DNA of 64,000 nucleotides from Onchidella celtica (lineage: Eukaryota; Mollusca; Gastropoda; Systellommatophora; Onchidiidae), in contig OZ007579.1 of assembly GCA_963931925.1 (NCBI GenBank), positions 27,066,367-27,130,366 on the forward strand, written 5' to 3'. Position 1 is the stretch's first letter; every line of letters begins with the position of its first letter. The position numbers were made by a program, and so were the translations under genes. Below the pieces are notes generated by a model. The model was not told the DNA's origin. It made no database searches and saw only the letters and a list, made by a program, of their open reading frames with translations. This document shows positions 35,301 through 47,300 of this stretch, piece by piece.

Positions 35301-38300
35301 TCACTTTAATTCTTAAGTGCTACAATAATTATATATTATCACAGAACGTCGCATATAAATATACATATGCTATTGTCCATCGATAATGCACGTTCTTAGA
35401 ATTTTTTTTTTGACTTTCAGTAACGCTATATCTTTTTTACAATATAGCACTTTCAAAAGTACTATTACATAGCAACATTAGTAGACAGTTATGTCGTTCA
35501 AACCCTAAGTTTTCACTGGGGTGGGGGATGTGTCATGATCACATTAGGATCATAAATGCCGTGCTAGGTCACGACGTCAGTGAGTTAATTTTTACGATCT
35601 TGTTGATTATAACCAGCGTAATTTGTCCTTGAGCTGTTCTCGTGAACAGTTTGTTTTGAAACACCTTTTTTCTGATAGATGGAGAGAAGGAGGGGCGAGA
35701 CAGAATAAATGTATAGCTAGGAATGACAGAGCAGTTCTCGACCCCGTGATTTTGATTAACATAGATAAGGGGCGAGTAAAGGTAGTTTATTTAGACGCTT
35801 AGTTGGCGTTTGGAAATTCGTGCATAAGAGTAGAAAGCACGGGGTTTGAAGATTTTAGTAGTTAATGTTTCGCATTTTAAATTGTCTAGGTAAAAGTGAC
35901 CTTGATTTGGCGCAAGGCCGTGACAAGCATAAATTAATATTGCAGGCTGAGCTCCAGCGACTGCACCAATCAAATGTATGAATCTGGACGGAAGGTCGAG
36001 ACATAGCTTTAGTATTTAAACCCGTGCAGAGCTTAGATAGATGCCACATGTAGACAATCCATTTACGAGGTGGACGGCGATAGTCCTCAGCCAGATGAGA
36101 GACATAGAGACGCAGTTGAGCAGTCCATATTGTGAGGAGCGCCATGATTTAAAGCTCCAGAGCCTAAGCTACTTGGTTTGATATGAACCCACAGCGTTTA
36201 CATCCAGCGCTCTCACTCCCAGTGAGGGCCTAATGGTGAGAGTTCATACTAATTTGTAATGATGAAAGTGAACCGTTCTACTTACTTTTGAAGACAGTTT
36301 CAGAGCTACCGCCAGACAACGCATGGTTGTACAAGCATTCTCCATGGCGTGTCTAGAGGAAATGTCCATATCATAACATGTCTCATTGAATTAATAGAAT
36401 TTAAACTGTTATATCCGTCGCCACGTGCGCGGATTCTATTTGGCATATAACTCATATGACCTGCAAGCAGTTAGAGTGAATAAGTTAGTCTTTATAGAAA
36501 GCTGTAGTTTCATTAGTTAGATTCAGTTGCCTTTGAATTGATATTTATATTTATAATTATATTTGTTACATTAATTCCTGTAATTAAACTGCCCTACAGT
36601 TCTGCTAAAAATCAAAGCAATTGATTTATTTAGTTTTTAGAGTGCAAGTATTTTTTTTGTGTGTTCGTCGATTGTGGGAGCGGACTTCGAAAGAGTGTCA
36701 GTCGAATTCTCCCCATCTAACCCACATCGCGACACAGAATATGAATTTATGAGTTGTTTTTGTTTGTGTTTTTTTTTTTTTTTTGTTCCTGTATCACCAT
36801 CACTATGTTCATTTTAAATCTGTATCATTTGAAGTTCTTGTTTCATCCCTTTTCTCCCAGATAAACTGTAAAAGGGCTCATAATGCTGTGTTTATAAGCA
36901 CAAAATTTGAAAAATTGTCAAAGGAAATAGAATGCAGATAGAATTTTTTCTACATGTATTTTCACAAGGAAGAAGATCAGAATCTTGTCTAGAGCAGCAT
37001 TTCTCAAAGGCGAGGTGTGGCAATAATTTGGTGGGGCATGGGACTTCAGAAATGAGTGTAAGGATATATAATACATTGCCTGATCATGGTAGGACACAGG
37101 TGGTTTATTTGTTTTGAAAACTGAAGTGGGGCATGGGACATAAAAATGGCTGAGAAACACTGGTCTAGAGACTTGTATATCGAGTTATTTCTGGTATTGA
37201 GAAACCTAGTTTCCAGGAATGCTTGAAAACACTACACTGTATGTCAGGCGTGGTGCGTCACAGCAGGAATCAATCTACAGTTTTGACAGTTCTTCACAGC
37301 GCATTAGTCAGTACTGGGTTAAACAGTTTTCTTCTTCTTCAAGTGCCGGAGTTGGAACAGATATCGATGATCATAGTTCGCCACTCATTCCTTCACTCCG
37401 ATGCTCTCAGAAAGCCCATACTGTCCTGGTTTTTCCCTGTCATCCATCTGTTCAAACTCTCTAAATATGTAATTCTTCGTCTGCCTCTGCTTTTTTTACC
37501 CTTTGGTTTTTCAGTTAGAGCAAGGTTTTCATGACCTTGTGTGTCGATTCAGGTGTCCCATGAACTGCAACTGTCTTCTCCTTACTGTTTTTATTAGTGA
37601 CCGCTCCATGCTGGCATCTTTCATCACCATTTCATTCGATTTCCTTTCCTTCCATGAAATATTTAGGAGCCCCCTTAAAAACCACATTTCCGTTGCCTCT
37701 AGCTTGCTTTCCATGCCCTTGGTTAATGTCCAGCATTCGCATCTATACAGGAGGGTTGACCACACATAGCTCTTCAAAACCCTTGTTTTTATTGACACTG
37801 AGATGTTTCTGTTCTTTAGGATCGAGCTCATTCTATATATTCAGACAGTTGAGAGTAAAAGACATTATATTAATTGTTCACCAAAATAACATAATTCAAA
37901 TTGTCACCATTCCCTGAGACTGTGGTAATTCAAAGATTTGAAAAACTGAATCTTATACATGTACATGTTGAACTACATTTAAAGCTGCATCGAATAATCT
38001 CAGTTCTATACTTCTTAGTCAAAACATTTTTGAATAGCAAACTTCCAGACAGACATCTTCACTGGACCAATTGTGCTACAATAAAACAGTTTTTCGCTTC
38101 TGCTGAAAAGTAGTCAAAACCGGTTAGTAAAGTTTTGGGGAATGGTGACAAAATCTAAACACTTACTTTTGATTCATTTTGTCTTTGATTTCTTCTTCTG
38201 TACAGTGGAGGTAATCAGCTGCTAAGACTATCTTGCTGGGATCACAATTTGAGGGTTTTTTTCTGAACACATCGGGCTCCAAATTCCACACCGAAATGCA

Positions 38301-41300
38301 GCCATCCTCAAAACAACCGCTTAACTTTCTCTTGTCATGGGATATGGTAGCTGAACACAACCTTTGAGGAGATACAAGGTATTACATGATAAAGTTGATG
38401 GACTACTTAGCTTCTGATACCTGAATTTCAATTAGCTTTGTTGATGTCACAAAGTCTCCTTAAAATGACAAGGTTCTATCTCCACTTTTTGGCTGAAATG
38501 AGTTACACACTACTCCTAGACCTGCAGGCTTTATCCATTGTGTGTCAAAGTATCAAGCAGATAGGGTGTGTAATTTGCAAGTACTACTAAACAAAAAATA
38601 AAAAAATTCTTTGCTCTAAAAGCTATGATCACATGAAACTTTCTTCCTCGATTTCTCACAAGCTGATGGAAGGTAGAACCTTGTCATTCTATGGAGATGA
38701 CTGGTTGGCCCGTTGACTCCAGGACTATGCAAATGTGATTTCTAAAGTTGAGTTTCGATCACCAATGTGTAAACTGAGGTGCAGAATGAAATTTCCTGTC
38801 ATACTGTTTAATTCTACCAGAAGAAAATGCATCTTTTTTCCCTGGCTCAACATGCAGGAACATTTTCTTTTGTTCAACTCAGTTGTGGCTCAAAATAAAC
38901 AAAAATACTTGAAATATAAAAGGACTTCAAGACCTATTAAAATGTGACCACGTACACCTTTACATCTTTCTATGAGTGATATATTTTGCAGAATTTAAGG
39001 CTCAGCGGTTAAAAAGCATTTCATGATTACACTGGAGACCTTATGATAATGATAGTACTGATAATAAAAGACATCACACACATGACTTTGACAGCATTGA
39101 TGCAGAACATCGAAGCATTTTAAGATGACACCTGAATACCACAAACAAAGCAACAGAATAAATTCATGTGAAAGAAGCAGGTAACAGAAAGACCTATATC
39201 ACAGATAAACCTGCCAACTCTCTATACTAGGACTTTGCAGAATAAACAATTCTGTGAAGAGAGGCAAGCGTGGCATTAACCTGTCCTGTACTGATGTTCA
39301 CTACAAGTTCCCAAAGAGAGAGTGGAAGTAGGCTTATCCCTAGTATTGCTGGGAACCTCTGTTTGTTTACTTACATTCTTGATCCACTGCATTTAATGCC
39401 AGTGACAAATCTTTATCAAGCTTTCAAAAGACCAGAGTAAAGGAACAACCAGCCAGTGTTCTTTAATGGGTAAATTCAAATTTCCATAAATATTCTTATC
39501 AAAACAGTCTATAAACAGAGGAGATAAATTAAAGAAAAAGACAGAGAGAGAGAGAGTTTTCAAAGTTCAAAGCTCTTACCCTTGGTAGGTATTCAAAAAT
39601 GTGAAGAAGCAGATGGAAGGCAGGCATGGAGGTAACTCTCTTACTGCACTGATAGCAGCAGACAATTCTTCCTCCAGTGTGAGCTGCCCTTCCTGTGTAG
39701 TTGGTGTCTCACTAACTGGGGCAGCTGATGCCGTCTCCTCTCCTTCTTCTAATACTTCTGGTAATGCTTCAAGTTCTAGTTTGCCCTGAGCTGATGATCC
39801 ATTGATCTCAATAACTAAAATTGGACAAGGCAAAAACATGCATGTACTATAATACTGCCTCAAGATATGCACAGAACAAATCATATTTTGACTATCAAAT
39901 GCTATAACTCTTGATTCCTGTCATCTGGGACACATGATACACAGTAATACAATGTTTTTCACATTTTCTAAAGCATATCAAAGATACTAGATACAAGAAG
40001 ATAGACAGCTAGCGTGTTTTGTGCGCACAGATTTTGCATTGCCACTTAGTGGCAAATGCGCGGAACAATGCCATATTTTACAAGACCAATACGGAAAATA
40101 TTGAATTTTGTCCACTGTTCAGCTATCACTGCAGGCCTTCACTGAAGTCACTTATTTTGTACGTATAACTTCAATTGCTGTAGGAAAACTGGCTAGTTTT
40201 TTCTTTTCTTAGTCATGGTAGCACTGTAACAAATTGGCATCATTAATTTTTCATCATATCAAGCATTCTTTCCATGAAATGTGCCATGGGCCCTGCCCCC
40301 CGATCAGCATGCAAACTGTGTGCACAATTTTGGTAGAGGTGAGTAGAAGGGAGTGTCTCATCTTATTGTATCTAGTATCTTTGGCGTACATAACAGGCAG
40401 ACACTGTGGTGGCAACAGGTATTCAGCAGCATCTCTGAGGGAATGTCTTCAACCAAAATCAATGACACAAATATTTGGATTTAGTGGCAACTAAAGTTTC
40501 TAAGTGATTGAAAAAAGCAACAACTTACCAATGGCAAAAATTAACAATAGATACAGACCAGGAAAATGCAACACAACTCACCATTAGTCTTTATACACTG
40601 GTTGAATATCTGTAACATAATCATGTTGTCTTCAGTCTGCAACAAATGAAAAAAACATACCAACAACAGTTACAATCAAACACTGCCTCTATGGTTAAAG
40701 AAGATGAATTTGTGATTTTTTTCTCCCTCAAATTCAACAACTGTACAAGAGTTGGCACTCCTCATTTCATACATGCATTAAAAAATGTTTCATGGAGTAA
40801 TACTAGAGTGTTGGCATGTCACTGTATAAAAATGCCTTAGATATCATCTGTTCCGATATCAACATGTATTTTAGTTTAGAAAGTTTAATCCAACTAAAGC
40901 ATGTTATCATGAAATCTGAACAACACAGACCCTTTCCTCCAAGAGACTTCTTTTCCCAGTGGGATAAAATTATGGAAGTGTAAATATTTCGTTTTTCTTA
41001 CCTTCAAATGCCTCATCAGATAATCCATTGTCTCCTGGCTAACATTAAGTACATGTCGATTTTCCCTGAGCGAAAGATAATTTTAACAAAATTAAACTAT
41101 GTTTTTGAAATGCAGCATGGAGAAAAATATTCGACAACATTATAACAAAAACAGTTCATTGTTTCCATTTTGAAATTGTGAAGCTACTGCTTCCCTATCA
41201 ATTGAGGGTGGGGATGGGGAGGAGGGGAGGGAGGTTGTTAGTATAAACGAAGAAGAAAGTGTCTTTCAGTTAATTGGAATGACGATGAATAATGTTGGAA

Positions 41301-44300
41301 CTCAGTGATGACAATGATGAAAAGGAAGTGACTGACAGGCTGCCAGAAACATCAAAATATTGATGAGGTATTGAAAATAACAAAGATGCAAATACTAGTC
41401 TAAATTTAATTTTTTTAAAAATTGAATTTAACAACTACAAAAATAATAGATTTTACTTCCTCGAAAATCACTCATCTATCTTTAATTAACTGTTCCATAC
41501 TACTGAATCATAGCAAGTATGTGATATTCATCAAATTTGTCAACACTGATAATGAATAACTACAACAAAACAACGGAATGTGTCATTTATATCTCAGTAT
41601 TTAATTACAGGGTATGTCGCTGTGAGAAAAAGCCATTCTGATGTAACCTAATGAGGGATCCAAAATCCTCTCAAATAATATATGACTTATCTAAAAATTA
41701 TCCTAATTATCAACCTATGAAACATGAAATATTATCCAACTGTACCTGAACTCTATGACTTCTTTGCTGGTCAGCACATCTGTTTTCGTTTCAAGTTTTT
41801 TCAAATGCTTGATGAAAGACTGATGTTTCTCCTCAGGGAATGTATCACAGTGTCGTTCATGGAATTTCTGGGCTGTGTTGGAATATCGTGGTTAACACTG
41901 GTTAAAATGGCTGGGTTTTTTTGTGGCATACTGACAGGCAAAATACATGACTTATCAAGACTTGATGACCTTCCTCATCTGACAGGAGAAAAGCAATGGA
42001 AAGTCCAGTCTCCTTCTCTGATCATTATACTGGGATCAACAAGCAAACATGAAAATGATTGCTAAATTGATTAAAAAGACCATCCATCTTTCACCCTCTG
42101 TGTGTCATGGTTCATGCATTATCGTGCATTATTACACAACTTGCCATGTTATACAAAACAGTGGGGCAGACCAGACTCGAGTGCTCATCCCTGGCCGATC
42201 GAGTTTTCACTCGTGACGGCAATGGCAAACATGGCAGTTTTCTTTAATTGTTTAACGTCCCCATAAAGGCAATTGGAGACTGTCGGGGTATCTGGGAGGT
42301 GGCGGGCTCTTAGTTGTTTCAGTCCTTGGCACTCCGCGAGTATGTGTTCGACAGTCTCCTGCGGGGACCCGCAGTGCCGGCATACTGGCTCACGGAGTGG
42401 GTTGAAACGATTTAGATGTGCGTTCAACTGGACATGCCCCGTCCTCATACGCTGTATGATAGTCGCGTATTTGCGTTCTAGTGACAAAATCGGGTCTTTG
42501 ATGTCTGGTTTGGTTTGATTATGATACACCCTACGTCCTTTATCCGAGTTTGCCCATTGATATAGCCATTTCCTGCGTCCGTGAGCGCGGATTCTGGCTC
42601 GGGCTGCTGGGTAAGACGTTGGGTGCTTTGGCTGTTCGCCTCTGGTACCCTGTTTCGCTAGGCTATCAGCAACCTCGTTGCCCCGGATACCTATGTGCGC
42701 GGGGATCCACTGGAGGTGGACCTCGACACCGTATCCGCTTATGATCTGGTGGCAGATATGTCTGATTTTATCTGCGCCATGTGCCTCGAGCTTATGGTTG
42801 AGCGATTGGACGGCCATCAGTGTGGCCCTTGAGTCTGAGAACACAACAATATCTTCTGGCGATACTGTTCCGTTTTCAAAGCCGTTGAAAACCGTAGTCA
42901 GTGTTCTCCCTATCGCTGTCGCCTCAGCGTCGAAGTTGGAGCCATTCGCCCCGCATGGCCCATAGATCTTATCGGTGTCGGTGCCGTCAGGGTAGTAGAT
43001 TATTGCCCCGTACCCCGCATTCGTAGTCGCCTGTACTGCCGAACCGTCAGTATATGCCTTAATCATGTGTGCTGGGTACGAGTCAATAGTTTCGCCAGCT
43101 GCCGTTTTCAGGATCGTGGGATTGACCTCCTTTGTCAGGTTTGTATCTAGAAGCGTGGTTTTGACCACTGGGGGTTTCAGGGAGGCGTGAGGTGGCTCTT
43201 TCGTCCATAACCGAAGGGGCATTCTGTCTTGTTCTAGCCCATACTCCTCAGTTAGCCGTTTGGCTTCGCCCAGGAACGACTTCTTCTGGAGTATTTTCGG
43301 TGGCGGTTCGATTTCGATCGCCTCCCGCGCCGGGTAGTCCGGCTCGAGCCTTTTTAACCTCTCGTACTGCTGTAGTACGCTTCCTTCCCTTCTGTTTGCC
43401 AGTGGTTCCACATTGGTCATGATTTCGAGAGCATTCGTAGGAGTGGTTTTGAGGCAGCCTGTTATGAGTGTCAAGGCGCTGTTCTGAACTCGGTCCAGTG
43501 CCGACAGCGTTCGGTCACTGGCCATTGGTTGCAGTGGTAGGCTATATTCTAGTCCTGCTCGGACGTAGGCTAGATATAGCTGTCTGAGAACCTTCCCAGT
43601 GGCACCCCAGTTGGTACTGGCGAGCGTTTTTAACAGTGTCAATCGCCTCCTAGCCTCAGTCTCGAGCTTGCTGACGTGCGTCTGCAAGTTGAGCCTGCTG
43701 TCAAGTTCGACTCCCAGGTATCGTGGTGCGCTTTCCCTTTTGAGTGTCTGGCCATTGATCTTAAGATTGATGGTGGCTTTCTGGACGTGTTTTCCGTTGG
43801 TGAAGAGTTGATAAACGGTCTTATCGACGTTTATCTCCATCTTCCACAATTGGCAGTAGCAGGCAAGCGTCGCGAGGTCCCGGTTAAGGTCTCGCTGTAA
43901 CCATTGGACATGCTTTCCTGTCCTCCAGATTACCATATCGTCGGCATACATCGCTTTTTCGCATCTCAGGTGTTGGGTAAGGTCGCTGGTGTAAGCCGCA
44001 AAGAGCGTGCAGCTTAACGCTGAACCTTGTGGTAGGCCATTCTCCATGGTGAGTTGGCTTGAGGTCTGTCCGTTCACTCTGGTGCGGACTGTTCGATTGT
44101 GAAGGAAATCTTTTACCCATGCATATATATTTCCTTTGACCTCCGCCTTGAGTAATTTAAGGAGTAGCCCACCTTTGCACACCTTATCGTACGCTTGTTT
44201 GAGATCGACGAATACGGCGATAGTATGCTCCCGCCTATGGAAACCATTATTGACCGCTTGGGTCAATCGGATAAGCTGGTCCATCGTCTGCCTGCCACTA

Positions 44301-47300
44301 CGGAAGCCCGCCTGGTGTCTGTCTAGAAGACCGCGCTCTTCTAGATACCAGGTCAGCCGGTAGTTAACCATCCTCTCCCCTACTTTGCAGATGCAAGAGG
44401 TAAGGGATATTGGCCTATAATGTGATGGTTCGGTACCATCTTTGCCTGCTTTCGGGATAGCTGACACCACTGCCTTTTTCCAGTCAATAGGGAGTTTGCC
44501 TTCATGCCACGTTCTATTTATTAAGGCTAGGAGCCATTTCTTTGCCGTGTGGCCCATCTGGAGCAACATCTCGTTGGAGATTTTGTCCGGGCCTGGCGCT
44601 TTACGATTTTTACACTTGCCAAGTGCTCTCTCCAGTTCCTCTAGGGTAAACTCACTGTTAAAGCCATCGTAATCGCTGTCTACCTGCGACTTTTCGAGCT
44701 GACGCCTGACCTTACGGAGCCCCTTGTCCGTATTCGTAGCTTTGCCACTCTTATTTGTACTGGCAAAGTGTCGGTTAAGCATGGTTGCACGCTTATGGTC
44801 TGTCACCGCGACCGTCCCGTTTGCCCGTATCGGAGCGACATTCTTCACTCTTTGCCCCCGATTAAGGCGATTCAGGACGGTCCACGCTCGGCCACCACTT
44901 GGGTCCACGTTCAGAGACTCGCACAGGTTTAACCACTTTGCCCTCTTGGTGCTTCTGGATAGCAGTTTGACTTTGGCGGTCAATCTATTGTACTCGATCC
45001 TTGCCGCCGTGCTCGTTTTTGCTTTTCTTCTCGCCCTCTTACGCTGTCGGACCGCCTGTTCAAGTTCCTTTGACCAGGGCAAGCGATTTAGGGGCTGCAG
45101 TCCTCGCGGAATACTCCGCTTAGCAGCTGCGAGCACGGCCGTAGTCAGTACGGCGTTGGCTTCGTCAATAGAACCCTGGTTTGGGTCCACCTCGTTCAGA
45201 GTTAAACTTAAAGTCTCTCTGAACTCTTCCCATCTACCTCGCTTGTAATTCCAGTTTAAACGTTTCTCCTTCTTCTTAGCTGTTTTGGTCTGGATTTGTA
45301 CGAGGAGAGGAAGGTGGTCGCTACCTACGTCCTCGAGGACTGTGTAGCTGTGTCTGGTAACGAGGTCAGCGGATAGAAGCGTAATGTCTGGCCGACTCTC
45401 CGCGCCGTTTGCACGATGCAAGCAAGTAGGCGCGGAGGCGCTTGATTGTATCCGGACCAGGTTCGAACTTAGGAGGAGATCTTCGACGTTTCTTCCTGCG
45501 ATGTTCGTGGATTCTGGGGTGTATCCCATTTCAGGGCTTCGTGCGTTGAAGTCTCCTCCTATGATGGTTTTTCTAAAGGTAGCCTCTGTCAGCCCTAGGT
45601 CGCAGGGGACCTTAGGGGGATTATACACATTCGTGATGGTAAAGGACACGCCGTCCTTCCATACTGTAAGGGTGAGGGTATCAGTTTCACCGTTACTCGT
45701 CGGGGCGTTCTGCCTCACCGCCGTAATGTCATTGCGAACCAGTGTGGCAATGCCTCGGCATTTGGTACACGAGCAGGTGTACATGGTATACCCTGTGACA
45801 TGCGCGCCTCTCCCATTCAGTAGAGTCTCCTGGATGAGAGCTACATGTATGTGTTTTGCCTTCAGGAGCTTAGTAAGCTCCAAGACCTTCGGGCGAAGGC
45901 CGCAGACGTTGAGCTGCAACATGTTAAGTGTCGCAGGGGGATCCCTCGCCGCTAGGGTCCCCTTCTTGGTTTTCGCACACTCATTCACACTCGCATTTAG
46001 ACACAGGTTACCAGTAACATACTTGCGCAGGGGGACCTGGTAACTGCCATCCTCCCTACGGAGAATATGTCTGGGTTTCTCAGCCCCACGTTTATTTTTG
46101 CCATATTGTACCATCATTTAAAGTGGGAATTTGTCGCTGCTTAGATCCCTTTCAGACAAAAGGAGGCTGGTGACAGCCTGAACCGACTGATTCGTATCAC
46201 GTCGTGATCAGAATCTCTCTTTCTCATCCGCCAGCGTGCGGTCATTGTCTTGTTTAGTCGTTGTCACGTAGTGCTTGCTGCACGACTTTCGAAAGATCGA
46301 TCTGGTCAGTCCCCGGCCCTCAATCGGGGACTGCCACCACTGCGTTCTGCTAGGCAATTTGCCCCCATCTGCCTACAGCAACGGAAAGCTCCCAGTGTTT
46401 AACGGCTTCGGGAAGGTCAGCCGTCAGCCCGTCCCCGTTAGCTAGCCCCCAGCTTGGGCTACCCCGCTGCTACCACGTGGCGGTCGAGGAGAAATTCTCC
46501 CCGGGTCTCTCCAGACCTGGGATCGGGCTTATCCGGAGCCCGGAGGCTGCGGAATGGTCATAGGCGGAACGGTGATCATCTGCTAGTACCACTCGTTCGC
46601 ATACACCTTGTACGAGGGACCCACCGAGACAGGACCAGTATTCGAGCTCAGTCGGTTTCCCGGAAACACTGCGACAGCAGGACCCTCGGAGCAGCGGGGC
46701 AGACCAGACAGTATGCATTAATGTCTGAAAAAAAACACAGCAAAACCTATTCACTTGGATGAAATGATGCAGCTTAAGACTGCAAAGAAGCTCTTAAAAA
46801 AAATCAATAAAACAGCCAATTCTCACCTGGGACTTTCTGTCCATTACACAGCATCTCTAGGTATACATGTGCAAACATGGGAAACAGCAAAGGTTGGAGT
46901 TCTCCATGGAAGGGAGCCACAGCACCTCTGATAAAGGATTTCATTCTTACAAGAGAAAGAAACAAAAACATTATTATACACTGAATTACAGTCCATATTT
47001 TATTTTCTGTCTTTAACAAAATACAGAGACAAATGGCCTTTTCACTATCCTAAAGTCACAAGTATCCCTTATTCTATAATAGTCTATAATACATGAATAA
47101 ACATGAATAGACAAATGTGACTCTCCACCTCAAAAGGGACCACAAGTACAACATTTGACAAAATGAGTTATTGTTACGGTCAAAATTACTAGGCTAAGAC
47201 CTTAAATTCAACACAAAAATGAAGTGAGTCGGATAAGAACTGTACATATTTTTTATGAATTTTTAAAAACGTCGAGTAGGGGAAAGCTAAACTTGAGAAA

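Larger units (their letters stand above)
31682..36734 (+). mobile_element. Non-coding LTR retrotransposon (LARD-like), 5053 bp
   Basis: Two 1204-bp direct repeats (31682-32885 and 35531-36734) start TGTCATGATC and end CGCGACA, the canonical TG...CA borders. The 5-bp target duplication CAGAA is exact at 31677-31681 and 36735-36739. A purine tract GGGGTGGGGGATG abuts the right LTR, which sets the plus orientation. TGG one base after the left LTR (32887) could open a primer-binding site, but I could not assign a tRNA. I counted two differences between the LTRs (31777 against 35626, and 32837 against 36686), about 0.17 percent. The 2645-bp interior has no gag, protease, reverse transcriptase or integrase, so the element needs proteins in trans. 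It sits in TAF5L intron 7, antisense, 380 bp before exon 8. Confidence 0.93.

Noticed and set aside
44724..46043. Plus-strand frames of 174 and 219 codons
   Set aside because: They are antisense shadows of the LINE polyprotein; codon pattern and domains belong to the minus frame.
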